Assembly: GCA_903932865.1 (NCBI GenBank)
Contig: CAIZHQ010000013.1
Location: forward strand, 82,844-146,843
Length of the DNA: 64,000 bases
Direction of reading: 5' to 3'
Source: an uncultured Burkholderiales bacterium
Lineage (GTDB): Bacteria > Pseudomonadota > Gammaproteobacteria > Burkholderiales > Burkholderiaceae_C
Under the pieces are notes generated by a model. That model did not search any database. It had not been told where the DNA came from and was given only the letters and a program-made list of their open reading frames with translations. Shown piece by piece: positions 41,277 through 52,930 of this stretch. How positions within the stretch are numbered: the stretch's first letter is position 1; each line of letters starts with the position of its first letter. The position numbers and the translations under genes are program-made.

Positions 41277-43133
41277 ATGACCGAAAGACTCAAGGCCTTT
41301 CCTTACGGCATTGCGCTCTTTGTGGCCTCCTTGGCGGTCGCATTGGCCATGACGGCCTTGCTGTTGTTTGAATGGACACAACGCCAAGCCTTGCAAGCGC
41401 AAGCCGTTCAAAGGGTGGACTCGGTGACTGCTCCGGCCTTTTTGCTGGACCGCGAATACCTTCGGTTGGTCAGCAGTTTGGACCTCTTTTTGAACGCACG
41501 CATCGCGCCGCCTCTGGACGAGGTGCAAATACGCTTAGACATCTTGTTCAGCAAAATCGAGACCGTTCGCGAGTCACCGGGCTCGGCCTTGTTGCTGCAG
41601 AACCCCGAGCTGGCACAACGGCTTCAACGGCTGCAAGACTATGCAGACCGCTGCGAGCAGGCGCTTTCAGGCCAGCCACCCGATCGGCCCCAGTTGCAGG
41701 CCTTGCTGCAAGAAATGAAGGCACAAGCGTCCAATTCTTTGGCGCTGGGCAATGCGGCTGACTTGTTGGGCGCGCAATTGTTGGAGCGCCAAACCCGCGA
41801 TTTGTTGAATCAAAACCTGCACATCATCTGGTTGACCATGGGTCAATTGGGCTTGTTGACCGTGCTGCTCGCAGGCTTGGTGTGGCGCAGCAAAATTCAG
41901 CGACGGGAAGAAAAAGCACTGAAAAAACTCAATGAACAATTGCAGTTGGCCCGTCAACAAGCAGACAGCGCCAACATGGGCAAGAGTCAATTTTTGGCCA
42001 ACATGAGCCATGAGTTGCGCACCCCTTTCAATGGCGTCATGGGTTTGTTGGGCTTGCTGCAAAAAACCCCCCTTAACCCTGAGCAAACCGATTTGGTCCA
42101 AGTGGCCAACGATTCGGCCAAGCACCTGTTGCTGCTGCTCAACGACATCTTGGACATGTCTGCCCTGGAGTCCGGCAAAATCAGTCTGCACATGGAGCCG
42201 GTGCACTGGCCCAATTTTTTGCGTGGCATTGACGCGATCTTCCAACCCCTGGCGGCTCAGAAAAACCTGCATTTTGAGATCCAAAACCAGCTTGAAGAAG
42301 ACCTTTGGCTGGAGACCGACAGCACGCGACAAAGACAAATCTTGTTCAACCTGATCACCAATGCCATCAAATTCACAGAAAAGGGTCAGGTGGTGTTGAA
42401 AGTGCGCCGCTTTGATGACGAAGAAAAAAAGGCGTGGCTGGAGTTGCAGGTGCAAGACTCGGGCATAGGCATGGACGAGAAGGCCCTTGGCCAGTTGTTT
42501 CAAAGGTTCTTCCAAGTCGACTCTGGGCTGTCGCGCCAATTTGCCGGTACCGGCTTGGGCTTGCAAATATCTCTCTCGCTGGCACGCCTGATGGGCGGCG
42601 ACATCACAGTGCAAAGTCTGCCGCAACAGGGCTCTACTTTCACCGTGGTCTTGCCTTTGCGGTTGCGTGCGCCCCCGCATCCCACAGCCCCCCCCCACAT
42701 GGCCAGCCCAGCCAACGCCCAGGCCTTGGCACCTGGCCAGAATTCTTCGGTGCGTATTTTGGTGGCCGAAGACAACGCCGTGAATCAAAAGTACTTGTCG
42801 CTCATGCTGGCGCGAATGGGTCACCACGCCAAGTTTTGTGACAACGGCCAAAAGGCTTTGGAGGCGGTGGTTCAAGCGGACTTTGACCTGGTCCTGATGG
42901 ACATCCACATGCCGGTCATGGATGGACTCAGCGCCACGCGCGCTGTTCGGGCATTGGCTTGGCCGAAATCTCAAATCCCCATCATTGCCTTGACCGCCGA
43001 TGTTTTGCAAGAAGCCAAAGACCGGGCCAAGGCAGCGGGTGTATCGGCCTTCATCGCCAAACCGATCAAGTCCGAGGAGTTGGAGTCGATGATTGCCAGC
43101 ACACTCGCCAGCGTACAGACCCATGCCGAATAA
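41277..43133 (+). CDS. Hybrid sensor histidine kinase
   Basis: A 618-residue kinase. Membrane segments lie at about residues 11-32 and 185-205 and flank a helical periplasmic sensor region of about 150 residues. Then come HisKA with phospho-acceptor His245 ([10 protein letters not shown]), HATPase with [10 protein letters not shown] (N box), DSGIGM and GTGLGLQIS, a Pro-rich linker, and a receiver domain starting [10 protein letters not shown] with phospho-acceptor Asp542 ([12 protein letters not shown]) and the conserved Lys in FIAKPI. There is no Hpt domain and no response-regulator gene nearby, so the output is not known. It is co-directional with the SUOX-fold gene, 7 bp away. Confidence 0.93.
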   Translation: MTERLKAFPYGIALFVASLAVALAMTALLLFEWTQRQALQAQAVQRVDSVTAPAFLLDREYLRLVSSLDLFLNARIAPPLDEVQIRLDILFSKIETVRESPGSALLLQNPELAQRLQRLQDYADRCEQALSGQPPDRPQLQALLQEMKAQASNSLALGNAADLLGAQLLERQTRDLLNQNLHIIWLTMGQLGLLTVLLAGLVWRSKIQRREEKALKKLNEQLQLARQQADSANMGKSQFLANMSHELRTPFNGVMGLLGLLQKTPLNPEQTDLVQVANDSAKHLLLLLNDILDMSALESGKISLHMEPVHWPNFLRGIDAIFQPLAAQKNLHFEIQNQLEEDLWLETDSTRQRQILFNLITNAIKFTEKGQVVLKVRRFDDEEKKAWLELQVQDSGIGMDEKALGQLFQRFFQVDSGLSRQFAGTGLGLQISLSLARLMGGDITVQSLPQQGSTFTVVLPLRLRAPPHPTAPPHMASPANAQALAPGQNSSVRILVAEDNAVNQKYLSLMLARMGHHAKFCDNGQKALEAVVQADFDLVLMDIHMPVMDGLSATRAVRALAWPKSQIPIIALTADVLQEAKDRAKAAGVSAFIAKPIKSEELESMIASTLASVQTHAE

Positions 43134-43220
43134 CCGGACAGTCGCAAACTTGCAACCCCAGCCATCCGGCTTGTATTTTGGCCTTGACGCGCAGCGCGGC
43201 CAGCGCATTTGCTGCGCTGC

Positions 43221-43679
43221 TTAAGAAATGGTGGGCAAAAAATGGTAGGTGTAAAACGCTTGGTCACGTTGCCAGCCTTGTGCCTCGTAGGTCGCCTGTG
43301 CGGTGGCATTTGCGATGTCTGTCGTCAATGAAATACGCACGGCACCCATGGCATGGCCATAAGCTATGGCAGCATTGAGTAAATCAGAAGCAATTCCTTG
43401 ACGACGGTGACTGGGCAGCACAAACAGATCATTGAGCAAAAACGTTCGTGCCATCGATACCGAAGAAAAACTGGGAAACAACTGCGTAAAACCCACAGCC
43501 TTGGGGCCCTCCCATGCCAAAAAGATGACCGACTCGCCGTGGTTGAATTTGCCCTGCAAGAACACTCTGGCCGCTTGCAGATCGGAGGCCTGTTTGTAAA
43601 ACTGCCGGTACGCGTCAAACAGTGGAACCAACGCCTCCAGATCATCCAATATGGCTTGCCGAGTCACTGTGGTTTGCAT
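43221..43679 (-). CDS. GNAT-family N-acetyltransferase
   Basis: A 152-residue GCN5-related acetyltransferase. The acetyl-CoA motif A is LNDLFVLPSHRRQGIASDLL, with the R-R-Q-G-I-A loop; motif B includes ATAQATYEAQGW. The substrate cannot be told. It converges with the kinase gene across an 87-bp gap that holds an inverted repeat (GCAGCGC/GCGCTGC) without a T-run. Confidence 0.9.
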   Translation of the reverse strand: MQTTVTRQAILDDLEALVPLFDAYRQFYKQASDLQAARVFLQGKFNHGESVIFLAWEGPKAVGFTQLFPSFSSVSMARTFLLNDLFVLPSHRRQGIASDLLNAAIAYGHAMGAVRISLTTDIANATAQATYEAQGWQRDQAFYTYHFLPTIS

Positions 43680-43731
43680 GCCTATTTACCTGAAAGGACG
43701 AAGGTTCAAATGCCGCTGTATCGCTGCGGGT

Positions 43732-44340
43732 TTATCTGAGCAGGCCTTCGGCCCGCATGGCTGTGCGCACCCCAGGGCGTTCGATCACGCGAGCGCGCAA
43801 AGCCACCAGCTTGGCAAAATCGCTCAGATTGAGCCCCACCAAATGGGCCCAGTTGGTGATGTTGAACAGGTAGATGTCGGCCACCGTGTAACGCTCTCCC
43901 ATCAAGAAGGGGCGGTCTTGCAACTGCGCATTGACCCAGTTCAAGCGCTGCATGAGGTGTTCTTTCGCGATGGGCTTGTAGTTTTCGGGGGTGGATTTGC
44001 TGAACAGCGGTGAAAAACCTTTGTGCAATTCGGAGGCGATGAAATTGAGCCAAGCCATCAGTTGGTAGCGCGCCAGTTCGCCGGCTGGAGGGGCCAGGCC
44101 CGAGACCGGGACTTGGTCCGCGATGTACTGCAAGATCGCCGCCACTTCGGTCAGGCGCGTGCCGTCGTGCAGTTCCAACAAGGGCACATAACCGAGTGGG
44201 TTGATCTGGTGGTAATCCGTGCCATCGGCCAAGCGGTGTGTTTTGGTGCTGGCCAATACAGGCTCAAAGTCAAGTCCGGTCTCGTGCAAAGCAATGTGCG
44301 CACTCAAGGAGCAGGCGCCAGGGCTGTAATAAAGCTTCAT
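43732..44340 (-). CDS. Glutathione S-transferase, beta class-like
   Basis: The 202-residue protein has the thioredoxin-fold N-terminal domain KLYYSPGACSLSAHIAL with Cys10, the catalytic residue of bacterial beta-class GSTs, NPLGYVPLL (cis-Pro loop) and TEVAAILQYIAD, followed by an all-helical domain with the N-capping ERYTVADIYLF. A detoxification or disulfide role is inferred from class. It starts 16 bp downstream of osmC-like gene's stop, same strand. Confidence 0.92.
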   Translation of the reverse strand: MKLYYSPGACSLSAHIALHETGLDFEPVLASTKTHRLADGTDYHQINPLGYVPLLELHDGTRLTEVAAILQYIADQVPVSGLAPPAGELARYQLMAWLNFIASELHKGFSPLFSKSTPENYKPIAKEHLMQRLNWVNAQLQDRPFLMGERYTVADIYLFNITNWAHLVGLNLSDFAKLVALRARVIERPGVRTAMRAEGLLR

Positions 44341-44356
44341 GTTCTCAGCTCCTGGT

Positions 44357-44776
44357 TTAAGGCATCAGTCGGGCCAGCAAGCGGATCTCGGGCCCGGCCA
44401 GCGCCTGGGAGACAGGGCAGTTGAGCTTGGCTTCTTGGGCGTACTTTTGAAAATCGCCGTCGTTCAAACCGGGCACCTCGGCTTCGGTTTCCAATTCGAT
44501 CAAATCGATGCGGGGCGCGTTGGTCAGGCGGACTTTGGCGGTGGTGCGGATTGACGTGGGAACCAACCCGGCCTTGCCCAGCAGCGCGGATAAAAACATC
44601 GAGTAGCAGCCCGCATGGGCCGCTGCAATCAACTCTTCGGGGTTGGTGCCAGGTGCCGACTCAAAGCGCGAGCCAAAACTGTAAGGGCCTGTGTAGGCCC
44701 CACTGCCCAAGGCCATGCGGCCAGAACCCTCTTGGAGACTGCCTTGCCATTGGGCCGAAGAAACGCGAACTTGCAT
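44357..44776 (-). CDS. osmC: OsmC-family peroxidase
   Basis: OsmC reduces organic hydroperoxides. The 139-residue protein contains the two active cysteines: Cys57 in AAHAGCYSMFLS and Cys120 in LNCPVSQAL, and the N-terminal GTNPEELIAAAH. A strong SD (GAGGAGG on the minus strand) sets the ATG at 44776, not the longer frame to 44821. With the GST next to it, it forms a small oxidative-defence pair. Confidence 0.92.
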   Translation of the reverse strand: MQVRVSSAQWQGSLQEGSGRMALGSGAYTGPYSFGSRFESAPGTNPEELIAAAHAGCYSMFLSALLGKAGLVPTSIRTTAKVRLTNAPRIDLIELETEAEVPGLNDGDFQKYAQEAKLNCPVSQALAGPEIRLLARLMP

Positions 44777-44830
44777 GAAAAAACCTCCTCGGTGGATGAA
44801 TAATCTGGGCGAAAAAAGCAAACCTGCCCG

Positions 44831-45061
44831 TCAAGCCAAATCGGCCTGCAGCCTTTCGGCCACACCGGCCCAATCGGCGTCTTGGGCAATGGCCTCGTTC
44901 AAAAACGCCAGCTGACTGGGTGTCCAAATCGGCGCTTCCAACAGGCTGCAGTGGCGACAAGCCCCTTGGTGTTGGGTGATAAATTGGGCCACCTCTTGGG
45001 GCTCATGGGGCAAGCCCAGTTGTTTGAACAAATGGCTCAGACTGTGGTCGGTGGTTTCCAT
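44831..45061 (-). CDS. DUF2789 family small protein
   Basis: The 76-residue acidic protein fits the DUF2789 pattern: HSLSHLFKQLGLP, then WTPSQLAFLNEAIAQDADWAGV near the end. It also has a CRHC pair. Function is unknown; related genes are scattered in beta- and gammaproteobacteria. It is divergent from the gene at 45151. Confidence 0.8.
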   Translation of the reverse strand: METTDHSLSHLFKQLGLPHEPQEVAQFITQHQGACRHCSLLEAPIWTPSQLAFLNEAIAQDADWAGVAERLQADLA

Positions 45062-45107
45062 TGGGTGGTCTTGGCTAAGATGTTGATTCTGTGGGGCTTG
45101 AATTTTT

Positions 45108-45126
45108 TCAATAGAGTACTATTTGA
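45108..45126. repeat. Imperfect inverted repeat in AT-rich divergent promoter region
   Basis: TCAATAG and CTATTTGA flank AGTA between the divergent genes at 45061 and 45151. The region (45100-45150) is clearly AT-richer than its surroundings and probably holds promoters of one or both genes; the repeat could be an operator. Confidence 0.35.
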
Positions 45127-45150
45127 TCATAAAAATGTTAGAAAAGTATC

Positions 45151-46834
<1,684 letters not shown>

Positions 46835-47482
46835 TCAGTGGGCGGAGTGTGCCAACCAGGGTTTGGTGGCCAGGCGCTCGGCTTCAAAGGCCTTGATCTT
46901 CTCTGCGTGGCGCAAGGTCAGGCCGATGTCGTCCAGACCATTGATCAAACAGAACTTGCGAAAGGCCTGCACCTCGAACGGGATTTCTTCGCCTTGGGGG
47001 CGCACGACCACTTGGCGTTCCAGATCCACGGTGAGCTGGTAGCCGGGGAAGGCCGCCACTTCGTTGAACAGCAGGTCCACGGCGGCCTCGGGCAGCACGA
47101 TGGGCAGCAGACCATTCTTGAAGCAGTTGTTGAAGAAAATGTCGGCAAAACTGGGCGCGATCACGCAGCGAAAGCCGTATTGGTCAATGGCCCAAGGCGC
47201 GTGTTCGCGGCTGGAGCCGCAGCCGAAGTTCTTGCGGGCCAGCAAGATGCTGGCGCCTTGGAAGCGTGGATGGTTCAGCACGAAGTCCGGGTTGGGCTTG
47301 CGGCTTGCGGGGTCCTGGCCGGGGAATCCCACGTCCAGGTAACGCCATTCGTCGAACAGGTTGGGGCCAAAGCCCGTTTTGCGGATGGACTTCAAAAACT
47401 GCTTGGGGATGATGGCGTCGGTGTCCACGTTGGCGCGGTCCATCGGGGCCACCAGGCCTTTGAGGAGGGTGAATTTCTGCAT
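46835..47482 (-). CDS. leuD: 3-isopropylmalate dehydratase small subunit
   Basis: LeuD forms the swivel domain of isopropylmalate isomerase with LeuC. The 215-residue protein starts [20 protein letters not shown], with [10 protein letters not shown] and [13 protein letters not shown], the classic motif. ATG 47482 starts 20 bp after the leuC stop; the frame open upstream is only leuC shadow. Confidence 0.97.
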   Translation of the reverse strand: MQKFTLLKGLVAPMDRANVDTDAIIPKQFLKSIRKTGFGPNLFDEWRYLDVGFPGQDPASRKPNPDFVLNHPRFQGASILLARKNFGCGSSREHAPWAIDQYGFRCVIAPSFADIFFNNCFKNGLLPIVLPEAAVDLLFNEVAAFPGYQLTVDLERQVVVRPQGEEIPFEVQAFRKFCLINGLDDIGLTLRHAEKIKAFEAERLATKPWLAHSAH

Positions 47483-47502
47483 GGTGTGGTTCCTCGAGCG
47501 CC

Positions 47503-48924
47503 TCAGGCGAATTTGCGGATGTCGACGAAGTGGCCATGGATGGCCGCAGCCGCGGCCATGGCGGGGCTGACCAAATGGGTGCGGCCGCCCGCGCCCTGAC
47601 GGCCTTCGAAGTTGCGGTTGCTGGTCGAGGCGCAGCGCTCGCCGGGTTCCAGGCGGTCGGCGTTCATGGCCAGGCACATGGAGCAACCGGGCTCACGCCA
47701 TTCAAAGCCAGCGGCCTTGAAGATTTCGTGCAAGCCTTCTTGTTCGGCTTGCACTTTGACCAGACCCGAACCGGGCACGACCATGGCCAGTTTGACATTC
47801 TTGGCTACTTTTCGACCGAGCTTTTTGACCACTGCAGCGGCCTCGCGCATGTCTTCAATGCGGCTGTTGGTGCACGACCCAATGAAGACCTTGTCGATGG
47901 TGATGTCGGCCAGTGCCTTGCCGGGCTGCAGGCCCATGTAGGTCAGTGCGCGCTCAATGGCGTCGCGCTTGACGTCGTCTTTTTCTTTGTCGGGGTCGGG
48001 TGTCTGGCCGTCGATGCCGAGCACCATTTCGGGCGAGGTGCCCCAGGTGACTTGCGGCACGATGGTGCTGGCGTCCAAATCCACCACGGCATCAAATTGT
48101 GCGCCGGGGTCAGATTGCAAAGTTTTCCAATAGGCGACAGCGTGGTCCCACTCGACGCCCGTGGGCGAGAGCAAGCGGCCTTTGACGTACTCGATGGTTT
48201 TCTCATCCACCGCGACCAAGCCTGCGCGTGCGCCACCTTCGATGGCCATGTTGCACACCGTCATGCGCGCTTCCATAGACAGGGCGCGGATGGCCGAACC
48301 TGCGAACTCGATGGTGTAGCCGGTGCCGCCAGCGGTGCCGATCTTGCCGATGATGGCCAGCACAATGTCTTTGCCGGTGAGGCCTTTGGCCAGCGTACCT
48401 TCGACCTTGATGAGCATGTTTTTGGCTTTTTTGGCCAAGAGTGTTTGGGTGGCCATGACGTGCTCGACCTCGGAGGTGCCGATGCCGTGGGCCAGTGCGC
48501 CAAACGCGCCGTGGGTGGAGGTGTGTGAGTCGCCGCAGACCACGGTCATGCCGGGCAGGGTGGCACCGTTTTCAGGGCCAATGACGTGCACGATGCCCTG
48601 GCGCTTGGACAGGAAAGGGAAGAAAGCGGCGGAGCCGTATTCGGCCATGTTCGCGTCGAGCGTGGTGATTTGCTCTTTGCTGATCGGGTCGGTGATGCCG
48701 TCGTAGCCCAACTCCCAGCCGGTGGTGGGGGTGTTGTGGTCGGCGGTGGCCACGATGGAGCTGACGCGCCAAACTTTGCGGCCCGCTTGGCGCAGGCCCT
48801 CAAAGGCTTGGGGGCTGGTGACTTCGTGCACCAAGTGGCGGTCAATGTAGAGGACGGAGGTGCCGTCTTCTTCGGTGTGGACGACGTGTTCGTCCCAGAT
48901 CTTGTCGTAAAGGGTGCGTGCCAT
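47503..48924 (-). CDS. leuC: 3-isopropylmalate dehydratase large subunit
   Basis: LeuC holds the [4Fe-4S] cluster that interconverts 2- and 3-isopropylmalate. The 473-residue protein shows [32 protein letters not shown] in pattern, and cluster cysteines in [12 protein letters not shown] and [16 protein letters not shown] lies before ATG 48924. Upstream 137 bp separate it from lapB and must hold the leuCDB promoter; a TAAAAT on the minus strand at about 48952-48957 is a possible -10. Confidence 0.97.
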   Translation of the reverse strand: MARTLYDKIWDEHVVHTEEDGTSVLYIDRHLVHEVTSPQAFEGLRQAGRKVWRVSSIVATADHNTPTTGWELGYDGITDPISKEQITTLDANMAEYGSAAFFPFLSKRQGIVHVIGPENGATLPGMTVVCGDSHTSTHGAFGALAHGIGTSEVEHVMATQTLLAKKAKNMLIKVEGTLAKGLTGKDIVLAIIGKIGTAGGTGYTIEFAGSAIRALSMEARMTVCNMAIEGGARAGLVAVDEKTIEYVKGRLLSPTGVEWDHAVAYWKTLQSDPGAQFDAVVDLDASTIVPQVTWGTSPEMVLGIDGQTPDPDKEKDDVKRDAIERALTYMGLQPGKALADITIDKVFIGSCTNSRIEDMREAAAVVKKLGRKVAKNVKLAMVVPGSGLVKVQAEQEGLHEIFKAAGFEWREPGCSMCLAMNADRLEPGERCASTSNRNFEGRQGAGGRTHLVSPAMAAAAAIHGHFVDIRKFA

Positions 48925-49060
48925 GGAGCTTCCTTGCTGTGCAACCGCTCATTTTATGCGGTTACATGAATTGCGAGCCGACACAAGTGACAGCGCTGGG
49001 TGCTTTTGGCTGGGGGCGGATTCAGCTCAGGGGCAACCGGCTGCCCGCCTTGGGGGCTTC

Positions 49061-50230
49061 TTACAGTTCTTCTACGCGCCTTGGAGGGTAGCTGTCCCAA
49101 GACTGGCAGCCCGGGCAATGCCAAAAGTGTTCTTTGGCTTCAAAGCCGCAAGCGGCGCAGCGGTAGCGAGCCAAAGGTTTGGTGGCGTTTTCCAGTGTTT
49201 TTTGCACTGGCTCAGGCAGCGCGCCCCATTCGTGATGATCCCCATTGAGCCAGCGGCTGGCGGCCATCATGGAAGGGTGGTTTTGCAGATGGTCCAGGTA
49301 GCGTTGCAAGGCGGCTGCATTCGGTCGCGCCGCAGACTGAGGGGGGGAGGCTTGCAGTGCCGTGATGGCGTCCAGCACATCGATGCAGGGTTGTCGCGCG
49401 TAATGGGTTTGCAGCAAACTGATCGCACCGCAAGCCCGGTCGCAGGCCAGGGCCGTCTGTGCAAAGCTGGCTGCGGCCAAGGGAGCCGCCATGTCGTTGC
49501 TCTCAAACAAGACCGACAAAGTGTCGTATGCGGCGGGCGCCTGGCCTTGGCTCAGCAGCAATTGCCCCATCAACAGGCGGGGCCTTGGGGCACGGGGGTG
49601 GGTTTGCAGGGCATGCGCCAACATTTCCAGTGCTTTGGCGCTGTCTCCCTTTTGCACCGCTTCGCGGGCTTGCTCGCATTGGTAATGGGCCAGCCGAACG
49701 CCAAAGTCAGCTTCCCCTGATTTTTCGAGCAAACGGGCCACTGCAGCGGCTTCGGGCCACTCGCGTGAGCGCTCGTAAATGGCCATGCGGGCCAGGCGAG
49801 CTTGTCCTTCATAAGAGGTGCCCTCTAGCTTGCGCAGTGCTTCTTCTGCACGGTCCAGCAAACCCGCTTTCAAATAATCGAGTGCCAGCCCGTGCTGGGC
49901 CCTTTGCCGGTCGGCGTGGCTGATGTCGGCACGCGAGAGCAGGTGTTCATGCACCCGCACCGCCCGGTCGTACTCGCCCCGGCGGCGGAACAAATTGCCC
50001 AAGGCAAAGTGCAACTCTGAGGTGTCTGGGTCGTTCTGCACCGCCTCAATGAAGGCATCAATGGCCTGGTCTTGCTGCTCGTTGAGCAAGTGGTTCAGAC
50101 CTTTGAAATAGGCGCGTGGTGCTTGCCGGTTGGCGATGCGCATCTGCCGCAGGTCCAGACGAGACGCAATCCAGCCCAAGCCGAAGGCCGTGGGCAGGCC
50201 CAGCAAAATCCAGGTCAGGTCAAGCTCCAT
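49061..50230 (-). CDS. lapB: Lipopolysaccharide assembly protein LapB
   Basis: LapB controls LPS synthesis by directing LpxC to FtsH proteolysis. The 389-residue protein has one N-terminal membrane segment (about 3-20), nine or so TPR repeats and a C-terminal rubredoxin-like metal site with Cys358, Cys361, Cys372, Cys375 (YRCAACG and HCPGC). The lapA-lapB order is conserved; it overlaps lapA by 11 bp. Confidence 0.95.
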   Translation of the reverse strand: MELDLTWILLGLPTAFGLGWIASRLDLRQMRIANRQAPRAYFKGLNHLLNEQQDQAIDAFIEAVQNDPDTSELHFALGNLFRRRGEYDRAVRVHEHLLSRADISHADRQRAQHGLALDYLKAGLLDRAEEALRKLEGTSYEGQARLARMAIYERSREWPEAAAVARLLEKSGEADFGVRLAHYQCEQAREAVQKGDSAKALEMLAHALQTHPRAPRPRLLMGQLLLSQGQAPAAYDTLSVLFESNDMAAPLAAASFAQTALACDRACGAISLLQTHYARQPCIDVLDAITALQASPPQSAARPNAAALQRYLDHLQNHPSMMAASRWLNGDHHEWGALPEPVQKTLENATKPLARYRCAACGFEAKEHFWHCPGCQSWDSYPPRRVEEL

Positions 50231-50504
50231 CGATCACCTCGGACGTGGTTGAGGGGGAAGCCGGAGGGGTGTTTTTCTTGACGGCTTGACGCTCTCGCCA
50301 CCAGCGGGGCACCATGCCCAGCACGCCCACCACCACGCCCAGTGTGAAGGCAGACAGCACCACCAGCACCGTGGGGGCCGACCAGTAGGTGCTGAAAAAA
50401 AAGTTCACACGCGTTTCTTGCTGATTGTTCAGCGCGAAAGCAAACAGGGTGAAGAAAATGGTGGCCTTCAGCAACCACTGAAGCAGCCAGAGCAGGCGTT
50501 TCAT
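50220..50504 (-). CDS. lapA: Lipopolysaccharide assembly protein LapA domain protein
   Basis: A 94-residue membrane protein with two hydrophobic segments (about 5-25 and 43-65) around a short NNQQETRVNFFF loop, typical of LapA/DUF1049. It is upstream of and overlapping with lapB and probably works with it at the inner membrane. Confidence 0.92.
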   Translation of the reverse strand: MKRLLWLLQWLLKATIFFTLFAFALNNQQETRVNFFFSTYWSAPTVLVVLSAFTLGVVVGVLGMVPRWWRERQAVKKNTPPASPSTTSEVIDGA

Positions 50505-50598
50505 GAATGGACCTCTTCAGCACAAACCATTCTAAAGGCGCAAACGAAAGAACCGATGATACGGTCGTGGACACAGCCCCAGGCATCAGCCTTGCCGG

Positions 50599-50919
50599 TC
50601 ATTTGCGTCCGTTTTCAGTGTTGTTGGCTTGGGTCAAGGTGCCAGCGTCCACAGCTTCTCTCAAAGCTTTGCCGGGTTTGAAATGGGGGACCCGTTTTTC
50701 GGGGATTTGAACGCTCTCGCCTGAGCGCGGATTGCGGCCCACACGCGGAGGACGGCGGTTGATGGAAAAGCTGCCAAAGCCACGGATCTCAATGCGGTGA
50801 CCTTTGACCAGTGCATCGCTCATGGCGTCGAGCACCGTCTTGACGGCCAATTCGGCGTCACGGTGGGTCAACTGCGCAAAGCGTGCAGCAAGTTCTTCAA
50901 CCAGATCGGAGCGGGTCAT
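50599..50919 (-). CDS. ihfB: Integration host factor subunit beta
   Basis: IHF beta pairs with IHF alpha to bend DNA. The 106-residue protein has [46 protein letters not shown] and the [11 protein letters not shown] end, all HU/IHF family. ATG 50919 is the family start. A longer form from ATG 50961 (120 residues, extra [10 protein letters not shown] segment) is possible, but that start lies only 9 bp after the rpsA terminator. rpsA-ihfB adjacency is conserved in proteobacteria. Confidence 0.93.
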   Translation of the reverse strand: MTRSDLVEELAARFAQLTHRDAELAVKTVLDAMSDALVKGHRIEIRGFGSFSINRRPPRVGRNPRSGESVQIPEKRVPHFKPGKALREAVDAGTLTQANNTENGRK

Positions 50920-50968
50920 GGTGTCAATTTCTTGAGGGGTGACATTTGTTGACTTGGGCATGGACCTG

Positions 50969-51005
50969 AAAAAAGCCTGCCCCCATCACAGGGGCAGGCT
51001 TTTCA
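50969..51005 (-). terminator. Intrinsic terminator between rpsA and ihfB
   Basis: A 9-bp stem GCCTGCCCC/GGGGCAGGC extended by A/T pairs, with a 7-nt loop, is followed on the minus strand by TTTTTT. It ends rpsA transcription; ihfB then depends on read-through or on a promoter inside the short gap. Confidence 0.9.
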
Positions 51006-51033
51006 GACAACGGAAGTCATCAAATCACAAGGA

Positions 51034-52713
51034 TCAGTTGTTGTCGAGCTTGGCACGCAACAAGGCGCCCAGGCTGGTCGTGCCAGCGTTTTCGGTCTTG
51101 GATTGCTGCGACAATGAAGCCATGGCTTCTTGCTGGTCAGCCTGGTCCTTGGCCTTGATCGACAACTGGATGTTGCGGGTCTTGCGGTCCACGTTCACCA
51201 CGACAGCGGTCACTTCGTCGCCGACTTTCAGCACGTGGCTGGCGTCTTCCACGCGGTCACGCGAGATTTCGGACACGCGCAAGTAACCGATGATGTCTTC
51301 GCCCAAGTCGATTTCGGCGCCCTTGGCATCTACGGTCTTGACCTTGCCGGTGACGATCTGACCTTTGTCGTTGATCGACACGAAGGTGGTGAAAGGATCG
51401 GAGTCGAGCTGTTTGATGCCCAAGCTGATGCGCTCGCGGTCCACGTCCACCGCCAAGACCAAGGCCTCAACTTCTTGACCCTTCTTGAATTCGCGCACGG
51501 CGTTTTCGCCGGTTTCGTTCCAAGACAAGTCAGACAAGTGCACCAAGCCGTCGATGCCTGCAGCCAAGCCCACGAACACGCCGAAATCGGTGATCGACTT
51601 GATCGGACCCTTGACGCGGTCGCCGCGCTTGGTGTTCTGAGCAAACTCTTGCCATGGGTTGGCGCGGCACTGCTTCATGCCCAAGCTGATGCGGCGCTTG
51701 TCTTCGTCGATCTCGAGGACCATGACTTCGACTTCGTCGCCCAAAGCCACGATCTTGGAAGGGGCCACGTTCTTGTTGGTCCAGTCCATCTCGGACACGT
51801 GAACCAAGCCTTCGATGCCTGGTTCGAGTTCCACAAACGCGCCGTAGTCGGCGATGTTGGTGATCTTGCCGAACATGCGGGTGCTTTGGGGGTAACGGCG
51901 GTTCACGCCCATCCAGGGGTCGTCGCCCATTTGCTTCAGACCCAAGGACACGCGGTTTTTCTCGGTGTCGAACTTGAGGATCTTGGCGGTGATTTCCTGA
52001 CCAGCGGTCACCACTTCGGAAGGGTGACGGACACGGCGCCAGGCCATGTCGGTGATGTGCAGCAAACCGTCGATGCCGCCCAGGTCCACGAACGCACCGT
52101 ATTCGGTGATGTTCTTGACCACACCGTGCACGATGGAGCCTTCGCGCAAGGTTTCCATCAGCTTGGCGCGCTCTTCGCCCATGGAGGCTTCCACCACTGC
52201 GCGGCGTGACAACACCACGTTGTTGCGCTTGCGGTCGAGCTTGATGACCTTGAATTCGAGGGTCTTGTTCTCATAGGGTGAGAGGTCTTTGGTGGGACGT
52301 GTGTCGACCAAAGAGCCGGGCAAGAAAGCGCGGATGCCGTTGACCAAAACAGTCAGGCCGCCCTTGACTTTGCCGCTGGTCACGCCAGTGACAAATTCGC
52401 CGGATTCGAGGGCTTTTTCCAGAGACATCCACGAAGCCAGACGCTTGGCGGTGTCACGCGACAAGATGGTGTCGCCGTAACCGTTTTCGATGGAGCCAAT
52501 GGCCACGGAGACAAAGTCGCCGACCTGGACTTCGACTTCACCCTGGTCGTTCTTGAACTCTTCGAGGGGAACATACGACTCGGACTTCAGGCCGGCGTTG
52601 ACCACGACGAAGTTGTGTTCGATGCGCACCACTTCGGCGGTGATGACTTCACCAGGGCGCATTTCGGTACGTTGCAGGGATTCCTCAAAGAGGGCGGCAA
52701 AAGATTCAGACAT
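51034..52713 (-). CDS. rpsA: 30S ribosomal protein S1
   Basis: S1 brings mRNA to the 30S subunit. The 559-residue protein has six S1 domains; repeats of [21 protein letters not shown] pattern are clear, as in [18 protein letters not shown] and [21 protein letters not shown]. It ends with the usual S1 tail. GAGGAAA precedes ATG 52713. Its leader contains several hairpins, in line with S1 autoregulation known in E. coli. Confidence 0.98.
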   Translation of the reverse strand: MSESFAALFEESLQRTEMRPGEVITAEVVRIEHNFVVVNAGLKSESYVPLEEFKNDQGEVEVQVGDFVSVAIGSIENGYGDTILSRDTAKRLASWMSLEKALESGEFVTGVTSGKVKGGLTVLVNGIRAFLPGSLVDTRPTKDLSPYENKTLEFKVIKLDRKRNNVVLSRRAVVEASMGEERAKLMETLREGSIVHGVVKNITEYGAFVDLGGIDGLLHITDMAWRRVRHPSEVVTAGQEITAKILKFDTEKNRVSLGLKQMGDDPWMGVNRRYPQSTRMFGKITNIADYGAFVELEPGIEGLVHVSEMDWTNKNVAPSKIVALGDEVEVMVLEIDEDKRRISLGMKQCRANPWQEFAQNTKRGDRVKGPIKSITDFGVFVGLAAGIDGLVHLSDLSWNETGENAVREFKKGQEVEALVLAVDVDRERISLGIKQLDSDPFTTFVSINDKGQIVTGKVKTVDAKGAEIDLGEDIIGYLRVSEISRDRVEDASHVLKVGDEVTAVVVNVDRKTRNIQLSIKAKDQADQQEAMASLSQQSKTENAGTTSLGALLRAKLDNN

Positions 52714-52930
52714 GTGATTTCCTCATCCACGGGTACAGGACTGACGAGCGCGACATGCGTCGTTTCCAGGAGCTGACTGTGGCGATTGGTTTTGCGGCCT
52801 GAGCCGCGGTTGGTTTTCAAAACCCACCTGGCCAGTGTGCAAGCTGCACGAGGAGAGCCGGGTGGAACTTCAGGTCAGCCTGCATCAAGCAGGCTGGGGT
52901 GGCCGATGTCGGTGGATCAACTTTTGTCGA
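52714..52930 (-). promoter_or_regulatory. rpsA leader/aroA-cmk to rpsA intergenic region
   Basis: 217 bp without a gene. Stem-loops on the minus strand: AGCCTGC/GCAGGCT at 52877-52895, GCGGC/GCCGC at 52794-52807 with a 4-nt loop, and GGTT/AACC at 52812-52824. None has a T-run. The first may mark the cmk mRNA end, the others resemble a structured S1 autoregulation site. No clear promoter seen. Confidence 0.45.
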
